A DNA stretch of 64,000 bases from CAYRGC01 sp964601225 (GCA_964601225.1 CAZRMM010000008.1:16030-80029); one strand, 5' to 3'. Positions 52,233 to 61,521 are shown, counted from the first letter of the stretch. The notes: a model not told the origin generated them from the letters alone. Program-made: numbers and translations.

Positions 52233-53147
52233 TCATTGCATCTTACAGAATCTGTCCAAGGTTTCAGATGAATAGACGGGTTGAATCGTGGTGTGCTGTA
52301 TCCCAAATTTCTTCGCGATGACTTCAATTTCACCAATGATCCTTTCGCAATCACACACCTCTTCAATCTTCACAGTGACCTTGCATGTCAGGTGATGCTC
52401 GGTTGGATCTTGGCTCCAGACATGAATGTCTCCAACCGATGAAACTCCCTTCACGTCTTTCACTGCCTCCTCAAGCGCTCCGTAATCGAATCCATCAGGT
52501 GCTGATTGGAGGAAATATCCCATACCTTCTTTGAAGATCCCCCATCCTGTTTTCACCATAAATCCTGCGATGAGCAGCGCAGCCGCCACGTCGAAGTAGA
52601 TGATAGGATAGAAATAGGATGCAATGGCACTGATGACGACTGCCGCAGATCCTACGGCATCATATGCCATACAGGAGAACGTGCCTTTGGCATTCAGGCT
52701 GCAACACGCATCTCTCCTCAGTCCCAGCGCGGAAGTGAGATTGACGATAAAGGCGATGGAGCCGACCACGATGACAGGCAGTGTCGCAATTTCCTGTGGC
52801 TCAAAGAGAAGCCGTACCGCTTGCAGGAACGCAAGCAGAGCGGTTACAAGAAGCAAGCATCCCTTCACGAACCCCGCGAAAACGTCCATGCGCTTGTAAC
52901 CGAAAGTGCGCTTCTCATCGGGTGCCTGACGGGTCTTGCGTTCGCTGTAGATGCTGAGGCAGAGCGCAACAACGTCGTCGACGTTCATCAGACCGTCCGC
53001 GAGGATCGCACTGCTTCCCGTGATGACGCTCGTGATCAATTCACCGATGGCAAGGCCGCCATTCAGAATCAGCGCGGTGATGAACCGCTTTTCCAGCTTA
53101 GAAGATGATGCAGTATCGCAGCTGTCGGTACAGGTGGAAGTTGTCAT
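52233..53147 (-). CDS. cation diffusion facilitator (CDF) transporter
   Basis: 304 residues. Cys-containing N terminus (CTDSCDTASS), six membrane helices with the CDF pattern SSAILADGLMNVDDVVAL in TM2, a TM5 with YFDVAAALLIAGFMV, and a C-terminal ferredoxin-like cytoplasmic domain (VGDIHVWSQDPTEHHLTCKV). The usual His/Asp metal site in TM2/TM5 deviates from the zinc pattern, so the metal cannot be read from sequence. Last gene of the copper island operon; exports a divalent cation against protons. Confidence 0.85.
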   Translation of the reverse strand: MTTSTCTDSCDTASSSKLEKRFITALILNGGLAIGELITSVITGSSAILADGLMNVDDVVALCLSIYSERKTRQAPDEKRTFGYKRMDVFAGFVKGCLLLVTALLAFLQAVRLLFEPQEIATLPVIVVGSIAFIVNLTSALGLRRDACCSLNAKGTFSCMAYDAVGSAAVVISAIASYFYPIIYFDVAAALLIAGFMVKTGWGIFKEGMGYFLQSAPDGFDYGALEEAVKDVKGVSSVGDIHVWSQDPTEHHLTCKVTVKIEEVCDCERIIGEIEVIAKKFGIQHTTIQPVYSSETLDRFCKMQ

Positions 53148-53173
53148 ATTCCTAGACTAATAGAGATAGAAGA

Positions 53174-54784
53174 TTAGCGGACTTTCATAAGACCCATCAT
53201 TCCGCCCGTCAGATGCTCCGCGATGTGGCAGTGGAACATCCAGTCACCGGGATTGCTCATATCAAACAGCAAGTCAGCGGTGGATCCGGCGGGAATTTGC
53301 ACCGTGTCCTTCCAGACAAGATTCTCGTTTTGCTTACCGTCCATCGAAAGCACCAGAAACCGTTGGCCGTGGAAATGCATGGGGTGCTGCATGGGATGGG
53401 CGGACTCTTTGTCATTGATGATCCGGACTTTCACAACATCGCCGGTCTTAAACTGCCACTCAATATCCATGTTCTTCTTTCCGGTTCCTTCATCGACCAT
53501 ATTCCAGTCCATCATCTCGGCTGACATTTGGGCATTCATCATGTTGGCATCCTCCCATTCAATGCCGTCCTCAGACGTACCGCCCATCATGTTTCCGTGT
53601 TGCATGCCGTTGCCCTGCCCCATCATGCCCATCGAAATCGTAAGCCGCAGCGTCTTGTCCACGGGCTTGACGAAGTACGGACGGAACGTGTCGATATCCG
53701 TCGTTACATCGGCGTTTGTCCGCAGTTCCTCGAAGGCCGATGCAAGGTCTGGGGTTGCGGATTCATCTGTCACGGTAAAGTTGCCAAGATCCTCCGTGCG
53801 AACGGGACTTTCATGACGAAGAACGTAGGAGCCTGGTTCCTCAAAATACACATCCACGATGCTGCGCTCTGCGGGGCCGAGTGTGACGGTTTCAATAAAT
53901 GATTCCTTCTCATATCGCCCCACATCCGCGCCGACGAGCTTCATGCGTGCTCCGGGGATGCTGATGCGGAACGGGCGAGCATTGGCGACATTGGTGAAGT
54001 AGAACCGCACAACCGATCCCGCTTTAAATGTGCGCTCGTACGACGTGTCCCCATTGACGAGAAATGTATTGCCGAACCTGCCCATTAATCCGAAATTGGC
54101 GTTCTTGATGCCGTAGGGCACGGCATTTCCGCTTCCATCCAAAAGAAGATCATCGAGCACAGCCACTTCCGATATGTTCACGGGTGCGTACGCATCTTCT
54201 TCTTGCGGCATAACGAGAAGGTTGCCATAGAGACCCATGTCCTGTTCGATGTCCTCGCGGACGTGCGGGTGGTACCAGTAGATGCCTTCGTCGGGGAAAA
54301 TCACTGTGTAGCGGAACGTGCCATCAGGCTCGATGACTTTCTGCGTTACGTCGGGCACACCGTCATTGCCGTTTTCCAGCCGGATGCCGTGCCAGTGGAT
54401 CGTCGTGGGGAGTTCGATGTCATTCCGCACGTCGACGGTGATCGTGGTTCCCTGTTTCGCCCGTATCATCGGGCCAGGGATCTGGCCGTTGTAGCCATAC
54501 ATCGGCAGACTCTTGCCGTTGATCGTCTTTTTGACGAGCGTGGGATTGAGCGAGATGACCTGTCCCTCTGACACTTCCAATACCTCCGACTGTTTGGCCT
54601 CCGGCAACGACTGCACGTCCACACCTTCCCCCGGCAGGAATCCTGACTGTTGAGTGTCTCGTCCCATCATCCCGCGTCCCATGTTGGAATGATTCATTCC
54701 CATGCCCGAGGGGTTTACGGTCGAACATGCCGTAAGCAGTAGGAGAGCGCCGATGATAAGTGGAGTGGAGTGTTTCATAGGCAT
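53174..54784 (-). CDS. multicopper oxidase lipoprotein
   Basis: 536 residues. Lipobox LLLLTAC (Cys near residue 20), then a Met/His-rich segment (GMGMNHSNMGRGMMG) and three cupredoxin domains. All four copper-binding clusters are present: TIHWHGIR, YWYHPHV, HPMHFHGQRF and WMFHCHIAEHLTGGMM, i.e. type 1, 2 and 3 copper. A further Met-rich loop (about 405-450) resembles CueO, which oxidises Cu(I). Likely acts outside the membrane to detoxify Cu(I). Sits between the half-MFS and CDF genes. Confidence 0.95.
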   Translation of the reverse strand: MPMKHSTPLIIGALLLLTACSTVNPSGMGMNHSNMGRGMMGRDTQQSGFLPGEGVDVQSLPEAKQSEVLEVSEGQVISLNPTLVKKTINGKSLPMYGYNGQIPGPMIRAKQGTTITVDVRNDIELPTTIHWHGIRLENGNDGVPDVTQKVIEPDGTFRYTVIFPDEGIYWYHPHVREDIEQDMGLYGNLLVMPQEEDAYAPVNISEVAVLDDLLLDGSGNAVPYGIKNANFGLMGRFGNTFLVNGDTSYERTFKAGSVVRFYFTNVANARPFRISIPGARMKLVGADVGRYEKESFIETVTLGPAERSIVDVYFEEPGSYVLRHESPVRTEDLGNFTVTDESATPDLASAFEELRTNADVTTDIDTFRPYFVKPVDKTLRLTISMGMMGQGNGMQHGNMMGGTSEDGIEWEDANMMNAQMSAEMMDWNMVDEGTGKKNMDIEWQFKTGDVVKVRIINDKESAHPMQHPMHFHGQRFLVLSMDGKQNENLVWKDTVQIPAGSTADLLFDMSNPGDWMFHCHIAEHLTGGMMGLMKVR

Positions 54785-54802
54785 ACGGAGAATATGAAAA
54801 AA

Positions 54803-55369
54803 TCATGCGCTTGCTGATTTTGGCATATCTATACGGATTGCGAGTGATAGCAACGCTGCACACAACGCAAACACTGCCATCAGCAGGAACGTCCACGTAA
54901 AGCCGAGAAGTGCGATGCCTATCCCACCGATGAACGCTCCAAGACCCTCGAAGATGGAACGATAACCATAGAACATGGAATACGTCTTCCGTTCCTCGCC
55001 CGTCTGGAGAGAAGTGGCAATGACCGCGCTCCATGATGGATTCAGGATGGTATCGGCGAGAGCAAGCCATCCTTGGATAACAAAGAGATATATCGGTGCG
55101 TCGATAGCCGTGTATGCAAGGTAAGCAAGGGCGTATATCAGATAGCCGCTAAAGAGAATCGGCCTGTGTGGTAAATGCCTGTCTTTGAATTTGGCAAAAA
55201 CGAAGTACAGAATACCTCTGAGCAGCGCATAGAATCCTATGGAGAAGCTTGCATCAATGAGCTGCCCACCGATTTGTTGCACATAAATCGCATACACTGG
55301 GGCAAGGATATTGAGTCCCATGTGGATGAAGATCGAACTGCCGAGAAGGAGGCGGACGTTGCGGTGCAT
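54803..55369 (-). CDS. half-size MFS-type membrane protein
   Basis: 188 residues with six membrane helices, equivalent to one half of an MFS transporter (GLNILAPVYAIYVQQIGG at the N terminus, a short charged loop KFKDRHLPHRPIL after the third helix, and GYRSIFEGLGAFIGGIG near helix 5). There is no frame for a second half nearby, so it either dimerises or is a remnant. Stop-to-start gaps of about 4-18 bases place it in the copper operon. Confidence 0.65.
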   Translation of the reverse strand: MHRNVRLLLGSSIFIHMGLNILAPVYAIYVQQIGGQLIDASFSIGFYALLRGILYFVFAKFKDRHLPHRPILFSGYLIYALAYLAYTAIDAPIYLFVIQGWLALADTILNPSWSAVIATSLQTGEERKTYSMFYGYRSIFEGLGAFIGGIGIALLGFTWTFLLMAVFALCAALLSLAIRIDMPKSASA

Positions 55370-55372
55370 AAA

Positions 55373-55603
55373 TTATTTCTTGTTAATAGGAGGTGAGGCT
55401 GATTTATTCCTGTTGTGATCACAATTCTCACCTTCGCATTTGCGCCCAAACATCATCATGATGATGCACATGAGGGGGCAGAGAAGAATTGGCAGAAAGG
55501 GCAAAACCGCGTATGCGTTGATTTTTCCAGCTGCCATGAGAAGTCCAATCAGACCGGCAACAGCGAGGAGAACGAGCAGTGTTTTTCGCGAGCAGCAGAA
55601 CAT
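55373..55603 (-). CDS. small Cys-containing membrane protein (DUF2933-like)
   Basis: 76 residues. Two hydrophobic segments (about 8-25 and 30-52, LPILLCPLMCIIMMMFG) and a C-terminal tail with CEGENCDHNRNK. The LLCPLMCIIMM membrane motif plus a Cys/His tail resembles the small DUF2933 proteins commonly found in copper operons. Possible copper carrier or assembly aid; assignment tentative. Confidence 0.6.
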   Translation of the reverse strand: MFCCSRKTLLVLLAVAGLIGLLMAAGKINAYAVLPFLPILLCPLMCIIMMMFGRKCEGENCDHNRNKSASPPINKK

Positions 55604-55618
55604 GAATAAAAGGGGAAA

Positions 55619-58600
55619 TCAGAAGGAGCCAGTAGGAGCAACGCAGGGAACAGTCGGATCGGCGACGCAGTTCTCCACTGGCGGTGTGCCGCGCTCGGGG
55701 CATGTTTGGGAATACAGGCATGCGTCATCCGAGAGTGATTGCAGATGCTCTGCCACTTGCTCACCTGTCGCAGCATATGTCAGCAGAATCTGATCAAGAT
55801 CGTGGAAGACGTATGCGGGATCGAGCGGTTGTTCGGTACCGTTAATAAACATTTGCCAGCGCTTCGATCCTTCGTTGCACAGCGATGTGCCATCATCGAG
55901 TGTGACGCACTGATTCGTGGCATTGATATTAATTGCTTTCAAAAATTCTCCGATGGACTGCCCCGCCTTGTGCCGATGGATGACAAGTCCGTTGCCGTCA
56001 TGCAGGTGCGGATTCGTTTCCTTCTCAGAATCAGCCGATTCTTCATCCAGCATGTACTTCCCTGCGGAGAGATCGATTTTTCTCCCCTCCACCCACATCG
56101 CCAGATCCGCGTGTGTGTGGTTGGGATCGGGATTGACGGCGGAGAAGAGCTCGGGATTCCGCGGCCCTTCGACGATGAGTTCACCAAGCGCACCGCGATC
56201 AATGGAGCGCGTCAGACTGTGGTCGACCAGAAGGTACTTGCCGGGTACGTCGACCGTGAATTCCACGACAGCTGAGCCTCCGGCGGGAACGATGGTCGTT
56301 TGGACGTTACGAAGCGGAGGAGAGATGATATCGCCTTCGGGATACACCTTATCGAACACTGCCCCGATAACGTGGAAGTTTGAGGGGACAAACCCTCCGA
56401 CGCCAACGTAGAGCCGGATGCGTTCACCGACATTTGCACGCAGAGCACCGCTGCCTGCCAGAGCGCCCGTGCGACCATTAAAGATAAAGTACTCGGGATT
56501 CTCCTCAAGAAGTTTTTCTTTGGAGAATTTTTGATGTCCTTTCTTCCCGAGGGCACCCGATGTGTAGAGTTCGCCCTGCATAATGTAGAACTCCTTATCG
56601 ACAGGCTCCAAACCTTCCTTTGGCTCCACGACAATGAGTCCGTACATGCCGTTGGCAATGTGAGTCGGCACATGAGGACTCGCGCAGTGATAGACGTAGA
56701 CGCCGGGGCGATTGGCCTTGAAGCGGAAGATCTTCGTCTCGCCGTCCTTCACCTGGGTCAGCACCGAGCCGCCGCCGGGTCCCGTGACGGCATGGAGATC
56801 GATGGAGTGGGTTGCGTGACCTTCTGCCGCATGTAAACCGCCACTATCTGCATGGGTATCTTCTGTCTTGCCACCATCCGCTCTCGCGGTCGGAACGAGA
56901 TCGAAGCTGATGTCTTGCGATACTTCTTCTGCAATTGCATGTGTCAGCTGAACCTCCACCGTATCACCTTCTCGGACGCGCAGGAGCGGTCCCGGCACCG
57001 TGCCGTTATACGTCCAATACTGGTACGTCGTGCCGGGTGCAAGTTCCGAGACGACTTCTCGTGTTTCCAACTTGATCACGACTGTGCCATCGACGTTGCG
57101 TGTGAGGGGAGAGGAAAGATCAGAGGCATGACGGCTGATGTCGGGAAGAGTTAGTCCCATAGACCTATCATCGATTTCCGCGCTGCTGAGTTGCGCAAAG
57201 ACGAAGAAGATCACAGTAAAGCCGAGTGCCATCATCACGGGGGCGATATCCGAGAGCCAGTTTCTCTTCTGCGGATGGAAGCCTTTCAGGAGGAGTGAAT
57301 TCGTGACGACGGAGACGGAACTAAAGGCCATTGCGAGTCCGGCGAGTTCGGGACGTAGGACGATGCCGAAGTCCATAAACAGACGCGCGGCGATGGGAAT
57401 GCCAATGATGTTGTAAAACAACGCGAAGAACATGTTCTGTTTGATTTTGGTCACCGTCGCGCGACTTAACTGTATGGCGGTCACCACATCGCGCAGGTCG
57501 TTCCGTACAAGGACGATCCCGCCCGTCTCCATAGCAATATCGGTGCCGCTTCCCATAGCGATGCCGAGATCGGCTTGGGCGAGCGCGGGACTGTCGTTGA
57601 TGCCGTCGCCGACCATCGCCACTTTCTTGCCCTGCTCCTGTAGTTTTTTCACTTCTCCTGCTTTCTCTTCTGGCAGAACTTCAGCAAGCACGTACTGAAT
57701 ACCAAGAGATCGTGCAATGGCCTCGGCAGTTCGCTTGTTGTCACCTGTGATCATATACACCTCGATGCCCATGCTCCTTAGGCGTTCAACAGCTTCTTTC
57801 GAGGTTTCCTTCACCGTATCGGCCACGGCGATGATGCCAATTGTTTTACCGTTTGCAGCAAGCAGCATGGCGGTCTTCCCTCCCTCTTCCAGTTGCCGGA
57901 GTTTTTCTTCCACGCTTCCGATGGAAATCTTCTCCCGTTCCAGCAGTTTGCGGTTACCGAGGTAATACGTAACGCCGTTGATGGATCCTTCAACTCCATG
58001 ACCGGGGATCGCCTTAAAGCTGTCCGCTGATGAGAGAGTCATTCCTTTCGCTTTTGCATATTGAACAATGCTCTCGGCAAGCGGGTGTTCGGAACCCTGC
58101 TCCAAACTGGCGGCGATTGTGAGGAGCGCATCTTGCGTACCTTCAATGGCATGGATGTCTGTTACCTCCGGCTTTCCTTTGGTAAGTGTTCCCGTCTTAT
58201 CAAACACAATCACATTGATCTTGTTCGCCGCTTCCAGCGGTTCTCCGCCGCGAATCAAGATGCCATGCTCCGCGCCTTTTCCGGTTGCAACCATGATGCC
58301 CGTAGGTGTGGCAAGTCCCAGAGCGCAAGGACAAGCGATGACAAGCACGGACACGGCAGCCAGGATGGCAAACGTAACCGACGATCCGGCTATCAGCCAT
58401 CCGACGAGTGTGAGAATGGCAATGCCGATGACCGCAGGCACAAACCAAGAAGAAACCCAGTCTGCGAAATCCTGAATGGGTGCTTTGGAACCCTGTGCAT
58501 CCTCCACGAAACGAATGATGCGAGCGAGTGCCGTTTCGGATCCGACTTTGTCGGCTCTGAACTCAATGCTGCCGTTACCGTTCATTGTCGCTCCAAAGAC

Positions 58601-59506
58601 ATGATCTCCTTCTTTCTTTTCCACGGGGATGCTTTCGCCCGTGAGCATAGATTCATCAATCGAGGAGAGTCCTTTCGTCACCGTGCCGTCGACTGGAATC
58701 TTTTCCCCGGGGCGTACCACGATAATATCGCCCACCTGAACCTGCTCAATTGGTACGTCGACTGCTTGGCCGTTCCGCAGAACACGCGCGGTTTTCGCCT
58801 GCAATCCCATGAGTTTTTGGATAGCTGCCGATGTCTTTCCCTTTGCGCGGGCTTCCATCCATTTCCCCAGAAGCACAAACGTGATCAGGAAGGCGGCGAC
58901 CTCGAAGTACAGATCATGCACCTCACCGATGACCGTCCCCTCGGTAACGGCATGAACAACGAGGTTGTAGACGCTGTAGAGATACGCGGTCAGTGTCCCG
59001 ATTGCGATCAGACTGTCCATGCTAAAACTCAGCATGCGGGCACTCGACCAAAAGCCTCGGAAGAACCCTGCGCCAAGCCAGAACTGTACTGGTGTAGCGA
59101 GGATGAGCGAGACAATACCCATGTACGGAATGAACATCTCACGGAGACGAGAATCCGGGAAGAAAGAAAGCGCCATGAAACCGAGCATTGGGAAGCTCAA
59201 TGTGAGGCCGATGAGAAATTTCCGGCGATACTGCGCGATCTCGCTTTCCTGACGTTTTCTGTCCGTGTCCACGCCGTGGTGGCTGTGTGGATCGTGCACT
59301 TCCGCGCCGTACCCCGCCGCTTTCACGGCATCGACGAGTCCTTGTTCGTCGACCATTTCTGAATTGAAACGAATACGCGCTTTATTCGCTCCATAGTTTA
59401 CGTTCGCTTCCTCCACACCAGCGGTTTTTTTGAGCTTTCGGGTGATGAGGGCGCTGCAACTGGCACAGTGCATGCCGGTAATGGTGAGTGTGCATTGGGA
59501 GGACAT
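55619..59506 (-). CDS. copA: Cu(I) P1B-ATPase fused to AniA-class copper nitrite reductase
   Basis: 1295 residues from the ATG at 59506 (an earlier in-frame ATG would overlap copZ). N-terminal HMA domain (GMHCASC, residues 11-17), then a complete P1B-1 ATPase: TGES, CPC in TM6 (about 390), DKTGT (about 436), TGDNK, GDGIND (about 632), and TM7-8 with YN and MAFSS, the Cu(I) signature. An extra helix (about 755-780) would bring the chain outside. Residues about 790-1110 match NirK: HSIDLH, YHCASPHVPTHIANGMYG, SNFHVIG and LVDHSL hold every type 1 and type 2 copper ligand and catalytic Asp and His. A His-containing domain (about 1125-1295) follows. Cu(I) export is expected; nitrite reduction is inferred. 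Confidence 0.92.
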   Translation of the reverse strand: MSSQCTLTITGMHCASCSALITRKLKKTAGVEEANVNYGANKARIRFNSEMVDEQGLVDAVKAAGYGAEVHDPHSHHGVDTDRKRQESEIAQYRRKFLIGLTLSFPMLGFMALSFFPDSRLREMFIPYMGIVSLILATPVQFWLGAGFFRGFWSSARMLSFSMDSLIAIGTLTAYLYSVYNLVVHAVTEGTVIGEVHDLYFEVAAFLITFVLLGKWMEARAKGKTSAAIQKLMGLQAKTARVLRNGQAVDVPIEQVQVGDIIVVRPGEKIPVDGTVTKGLSSIDESMLTGESIPVEKKEGDHVFGATMNGNGSIEFRADKVGSETALARIIRFVEDAQGSKAPIQDFADWVSSWFVPAVIGIAILTLVGWLIAGSSVTFAILAAVSVLVIACPCALGLATPTGIMVATGKGAEHGILIRGGEPLEAANKINVIVFDKTGTLTKGKPEVTDIHAIEGTQDALLTIAASLEQGSEHPLAESIVQYAKAKGMTLSSADSFKAIPGHGVEGSINGVTYYLGNRKLLEREKISIGSVEEKLRQLEEGGKTAMLLAANGKTIGIIAVADTVKETSKEAVERLRSMGIEVYMITGDNKRTAEAIARSLGIQYVLAEVLPEEKAGEVKKLQEQGKKVAMVGDGINDSPALAQADLGIAMGSGTDIAMETGGIVLVRNDLRDVVTAIQLSRATVTKIKQNMFFALFYNIIGIPIAARLFMDFGIVLRPELAGLAMAFSSVSVVTNSLLLKGFHPQKRNWLSDIAPVMMALGFTVIFFVFAQLSSAEIDDRSMGLTLPDISRHASDLSSPLTRNVDGTVVIKLETREVVSELAPGTTYQYWTYNGTVPGPLLRVREGDTVEVQLTHAIAEEVSQDISFDLVPTARADGGKTEDTHADSGGLHAAEGHATHSIDLHAVTGPGGGSVLTQVKDGETKIFRFKANRPGVYVYHCASPHVPTHIANGMYGLIVVEPKEGLEPVDKEFYIMQGELYTSGALGKKGHQKFSKEKLLEENPEYFIFNGRTGALAGSGALRANVGERIRLYVGVGGFVPSNFHVIGAVFDKVYPEGDIISPPLRNVQTTIVPAGGSAVVEFTVDVPGKYLLVDHSLTRSIDRGALGELIVEGPRNPELFSAVNPDPNHTHADLAMWVEGRKIDLSAGKYMLDEESADSEKETNPHLHDGNGLVIHRHKAGQSIGEFLKAININATNQCVTLDDGTSLCNEGSKRWQMFINGTEQPLDPAYVFHDLDQILLTYAATGEQVAEHLQSLSDDACLYSQTCPERGTPPVENCVADPTVPCVAPTGSF

Positions 59507-59511
59507 AGAAT

Positions 59512-59727
59512 TCAGGAAGTAGGATGAACGATGTATTTGTCTCCGAGGAGCTGCACCTCCTCGATCCATTTGGAGAGGTCGAAGTCACCTCCGTGCTCAA
59601 GCTCCACTTCCTTTGTTTCAAGATTGACGGTCACATTCGTGACTGCGGGGAATTCCGCGCTGACATCTTTAATGAGCGCCTCACAGGAAGCGCAGTGAAT
59701 ACCGGGGATGGAAACGGTTGTTTTCAT
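59512..59727 (-). CDS. copZ: CopZ-like copper chaperone
   Basis: 71 residues, a single HMA ferredoxin-like domain with the Cu(I) motif GIHCASC. Cytoplasmic; delivers Cu(I) to the ATPase HMA domain. The gene lies between csoR and the ATPase fusion, five bases from the latter's start, giving the common csoR-copZ-copA order. Confidence 0.93.
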   Translation of the reverse strand: MKTTVSIPGIHCASCEALIKDVSAEFPAVTNVTVNLETKEVELEHGGDFDLSKWIEEVQLLGDKYIVHPTS

Positions 59728-59747
59728 AAGGTGATGGAGGAAAAGAA

Positions 59748-60017
59748 TCAGCGACGCGAGAGTCCAACGACATGCAGCACTTCATTGATGAATGCTTCTT
59801 TGTCCGATGGAGAAGCCAGTTTCTTCGCGGCACAAGTGTGCAAGTGGCTTTCAAGAACAGCGGACTGGATGTGTTTCAAATGTCCCTGCATCGCAAGTGC
59901 GAGTTCGAGGATCTCCGTACAGTAGGCATCTTCTTCCACCTGCTTTCGCAGTTTGGCCGTGAGACCTTCAAGTCGCTTCACGGCATCCAGTGTTTTCTTC
60001 TTGGCATCAACTCTCAT
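59748..60017 (-). CDS. csoR: copper-sensing repressor CsoR
   Basis: 89 residues, all-helical DUF156 fold. The copper ligands Cys33, His58 and Cys62 occur at the spacing of CsoR Cys36, His61 and Cys65 (25 and 4 residues apart). CsoR releases DNA when it binds Cu(I). First gene of the operon, with a matching operator in its promoter, so it should repress its own operon. Confidence 0.95.
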   Translation of the reverse strand: MRVDAKKKTLDAVKRLEGLTAKLRKQVEEDAYCTEILELALAMQGHLKHIQSAVLESHLHTCAAKKLASPSDKEAFINEVLHVVGLSRR

Positions 60018-60032
60018 AATTGGAGGGGTAGG

Positions 60033-60070
60033 GGGTAGGGGTAGTATATCCCCCTACCCTTCACAATCAA
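60033..60070 (-). promoter_or_regulatory. csoR promoter with overlapping CsoR-type operator
   Basis: On the minus strand, TTGATT (60065-60070), 16 bp, TATACT (60043-60048), with about 25 bases to the csoR ATG. GGGTAGGGG (60033-60041) and CCCCTACCC (60051-60059) form a 9-bp inverted repeat around TAGTATATC, centred on the -10 box: the GC-rich, TA-centred form of CsoR operators. Confidence 0.8.
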
Positions 60071-60077
60071 GAGCTGA

Positions 60078-60686
60078 TCAAAGACGCATCGCCGATCCGC
60101 TTGCCGCTTCCTGAATCGCGGCACCGATTGCCTGAATGGTGCTCTCCACTCTCTTTCCATTTACAAAGAATGTGGGAGTTCCATTTACACCAAGCTCCTC
60201 GCCCTCCTGTTGAGATGCTTCGACGATGGCCATCTTGATGTTGGACTTTCTGCATCGCTCGAAGAGATCCATGTCGAGTCCGAGTTCTTTCGCCCATCCG
60301 GAAATTGCGGAAGGACTGAGCTTTTCCTGATTCTCATAGTTCATTTCCTCAAACTCCCAGAACTTGTCCTGATCGGCAGCACATTCGGCAGCTTCCGCTG
60401 CTTCTTTGGAATAGCGGTGATTAGGATAGATCGGGAAATGCTTCACCTCATAGCGCATCTGAGATGCGTACTGCTCCAGCAATGGCTTAATGACTCTCGT
60501 CTGTGCCGCGCGGCAGGCCTCGCACTGGAAATCAATGAACTCCGTCACTGTGACTGCGGAATTCATATTGCTTTTCGGGTGCGACGGACGGTTGGACTGT
60601 GTGGCAATACCTTTCGTATCAACGCTACACGCTGTGAGCAGCAGGAGTGAGCCGATGACTGATGGAAGGAAATAGCGTCTATGCAT
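60078..60686 (-). CDS. DsbA-like lipoprotein
   Basis: 202 residues. Lipobox LLLLTAC, then a BdbD/DsbA-like thioredoxin fold: active site QCEACRAAQ (CxxC with Glu-Ala instead of Pro-x), inserted helical domain (YSKEAAEAAECAADQDKFWEFEE), cis-Pro GVNGTPTFFVNGK. Oxidises or isomerises exported Cys, fitting the Cys-rich copper proteins around it. Ends near the csoR promoter. Confidence 0.88.
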   Translation of the reverse strand: MHRRYFLPSVIGSLLLLTACSVDTKGIATQSNRPSHPKSNMNSAVTVTEFIDFQCEACRAAQTRVIKPLLEQYASQMRYEVKHFPIYPNHRYSKEAAEAAECAADQDKFWEFEEMNYENQEKLSPSAISGWAKELGLDMDLFERCRKSNIKMAIVEASQQEGEELGVNGTPTFFVNGKRVESTIQAIGAAIQEAASGSAMRL

Positions 60687-60704
60687 GGGTGATATTGGAA
60701 AGAA

Positions 60705-61490
60705 TTACGGAAGCATGGCATCGATGGCCTTCTGGAAATTCGCATAAGGAACCGCGCCGCTGATTTGTTCGCTCTTGCTGTCAGGGCCGAGCAACCAGAA
60801 GCCCGGAGTACCGTTCACGCCGGAGGCACTGCCATCAGCCATGTCCTTTGCCACTTCATCCTTATATTTACTGCTATCGAGACATGTATTGAAGGTGCCT
60901 GTGTTCAGCTTTAGATCGGCCGCATACTGCTTGAGCACGGGAACGATATCGGCTGCATTACTCCACGTTCCCTGTGTCTCGAAGATTTTGTCGTGCATCT
61001 CCCAGAACTTCCCTTGGTCATCCGCGCACTCCGTCGCCTCTGCGGTTTTCTGGGCGTGCGGGTGGAAGCCAAGCGGGAAGTCTCGCACGACGTACTTCAC
61101 CTTGCCGGTGTCGATGTAGTCTTTTTTCAGTTGCCCGTAAGTATTCGTGTAATGCCGTCCGCAGAACGGGCACTGGTAATCAGTGAACTCGATGAGCGTA
61201 ACGGGAGCATCCTCATTGCCGAGAACAGGATCGTCATCAGCAGTGGCAGGAGTTGCGGGGGCTTGGGGCGCTGCAGGGGCGGTCGGAGTGGGTACTTGCG
61301 CGACCTGCTGAGGAGTCGGATTACTAGCTGCGAGCGTAAAGCGTCCAGCATTGAAGGAGCCAATTCCAAAGCCTACAATAATTCCCATCAGCCCCATCGA
61401 GACGGCAAACCAAGGGTTCCTTCCCGAAGAGGAAGAATGGGTGTGAGTGTGCGGCTGCTGTGGTGAGTCCTGCCATTTGAGATTTGACAT
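60705..61490 (-). CDS. membrane-anchored DsbA-like protein
   Basis: About 261 residues from the ATG at 61490. A short N-terminal motif SNLKWQDSPQQ, His/Thr/Ser linker, one membrane helix (NPWFAVSMGLMGIIVGFGIG), Ala/Pro-rich linker, then a DsbA domain with QCPFCGRHY and cis-Pro GVNGTPGFWLL. Its anchor is a paralog of that in the adjacent 89-residue protein. Likely works with the DsbA lipoprotein downstream. Confidence 0.88.
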   Translation of the reverse strand: MSNLKWQDSPQQPHTHTHSSSSGRNPWFAVSMGLMGIIVGFGIGSFNAGRFTLAASNPTPQQVAQVPTPTAPAAPQAPATPATADDDPVLGNEDAPVTLIEFTDYQCPFCGRHYTNTYGQLKKDYIDTGKVKYVVRDFPLGFHPHAQKTAEATECADDQGKFWEMHDKIFETQGTWSNAADIVPVLKQYAADLKLNTGTFNTCLDSSKYKDEVAKDMADGSASGVNGTPGFWLLGPDSKSEQISGAVPYANFQKAIDAMLP

Positions 61491-61521
61491 GAGAGGAAAG
61501 GAAAAGAATAAGAATAAGAAT

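Noticed and set aside
58061..59362. 433-codon frame antisense to the copper ATPase
   Set aside because: Shadow of an unmistakable P-type ATPase.
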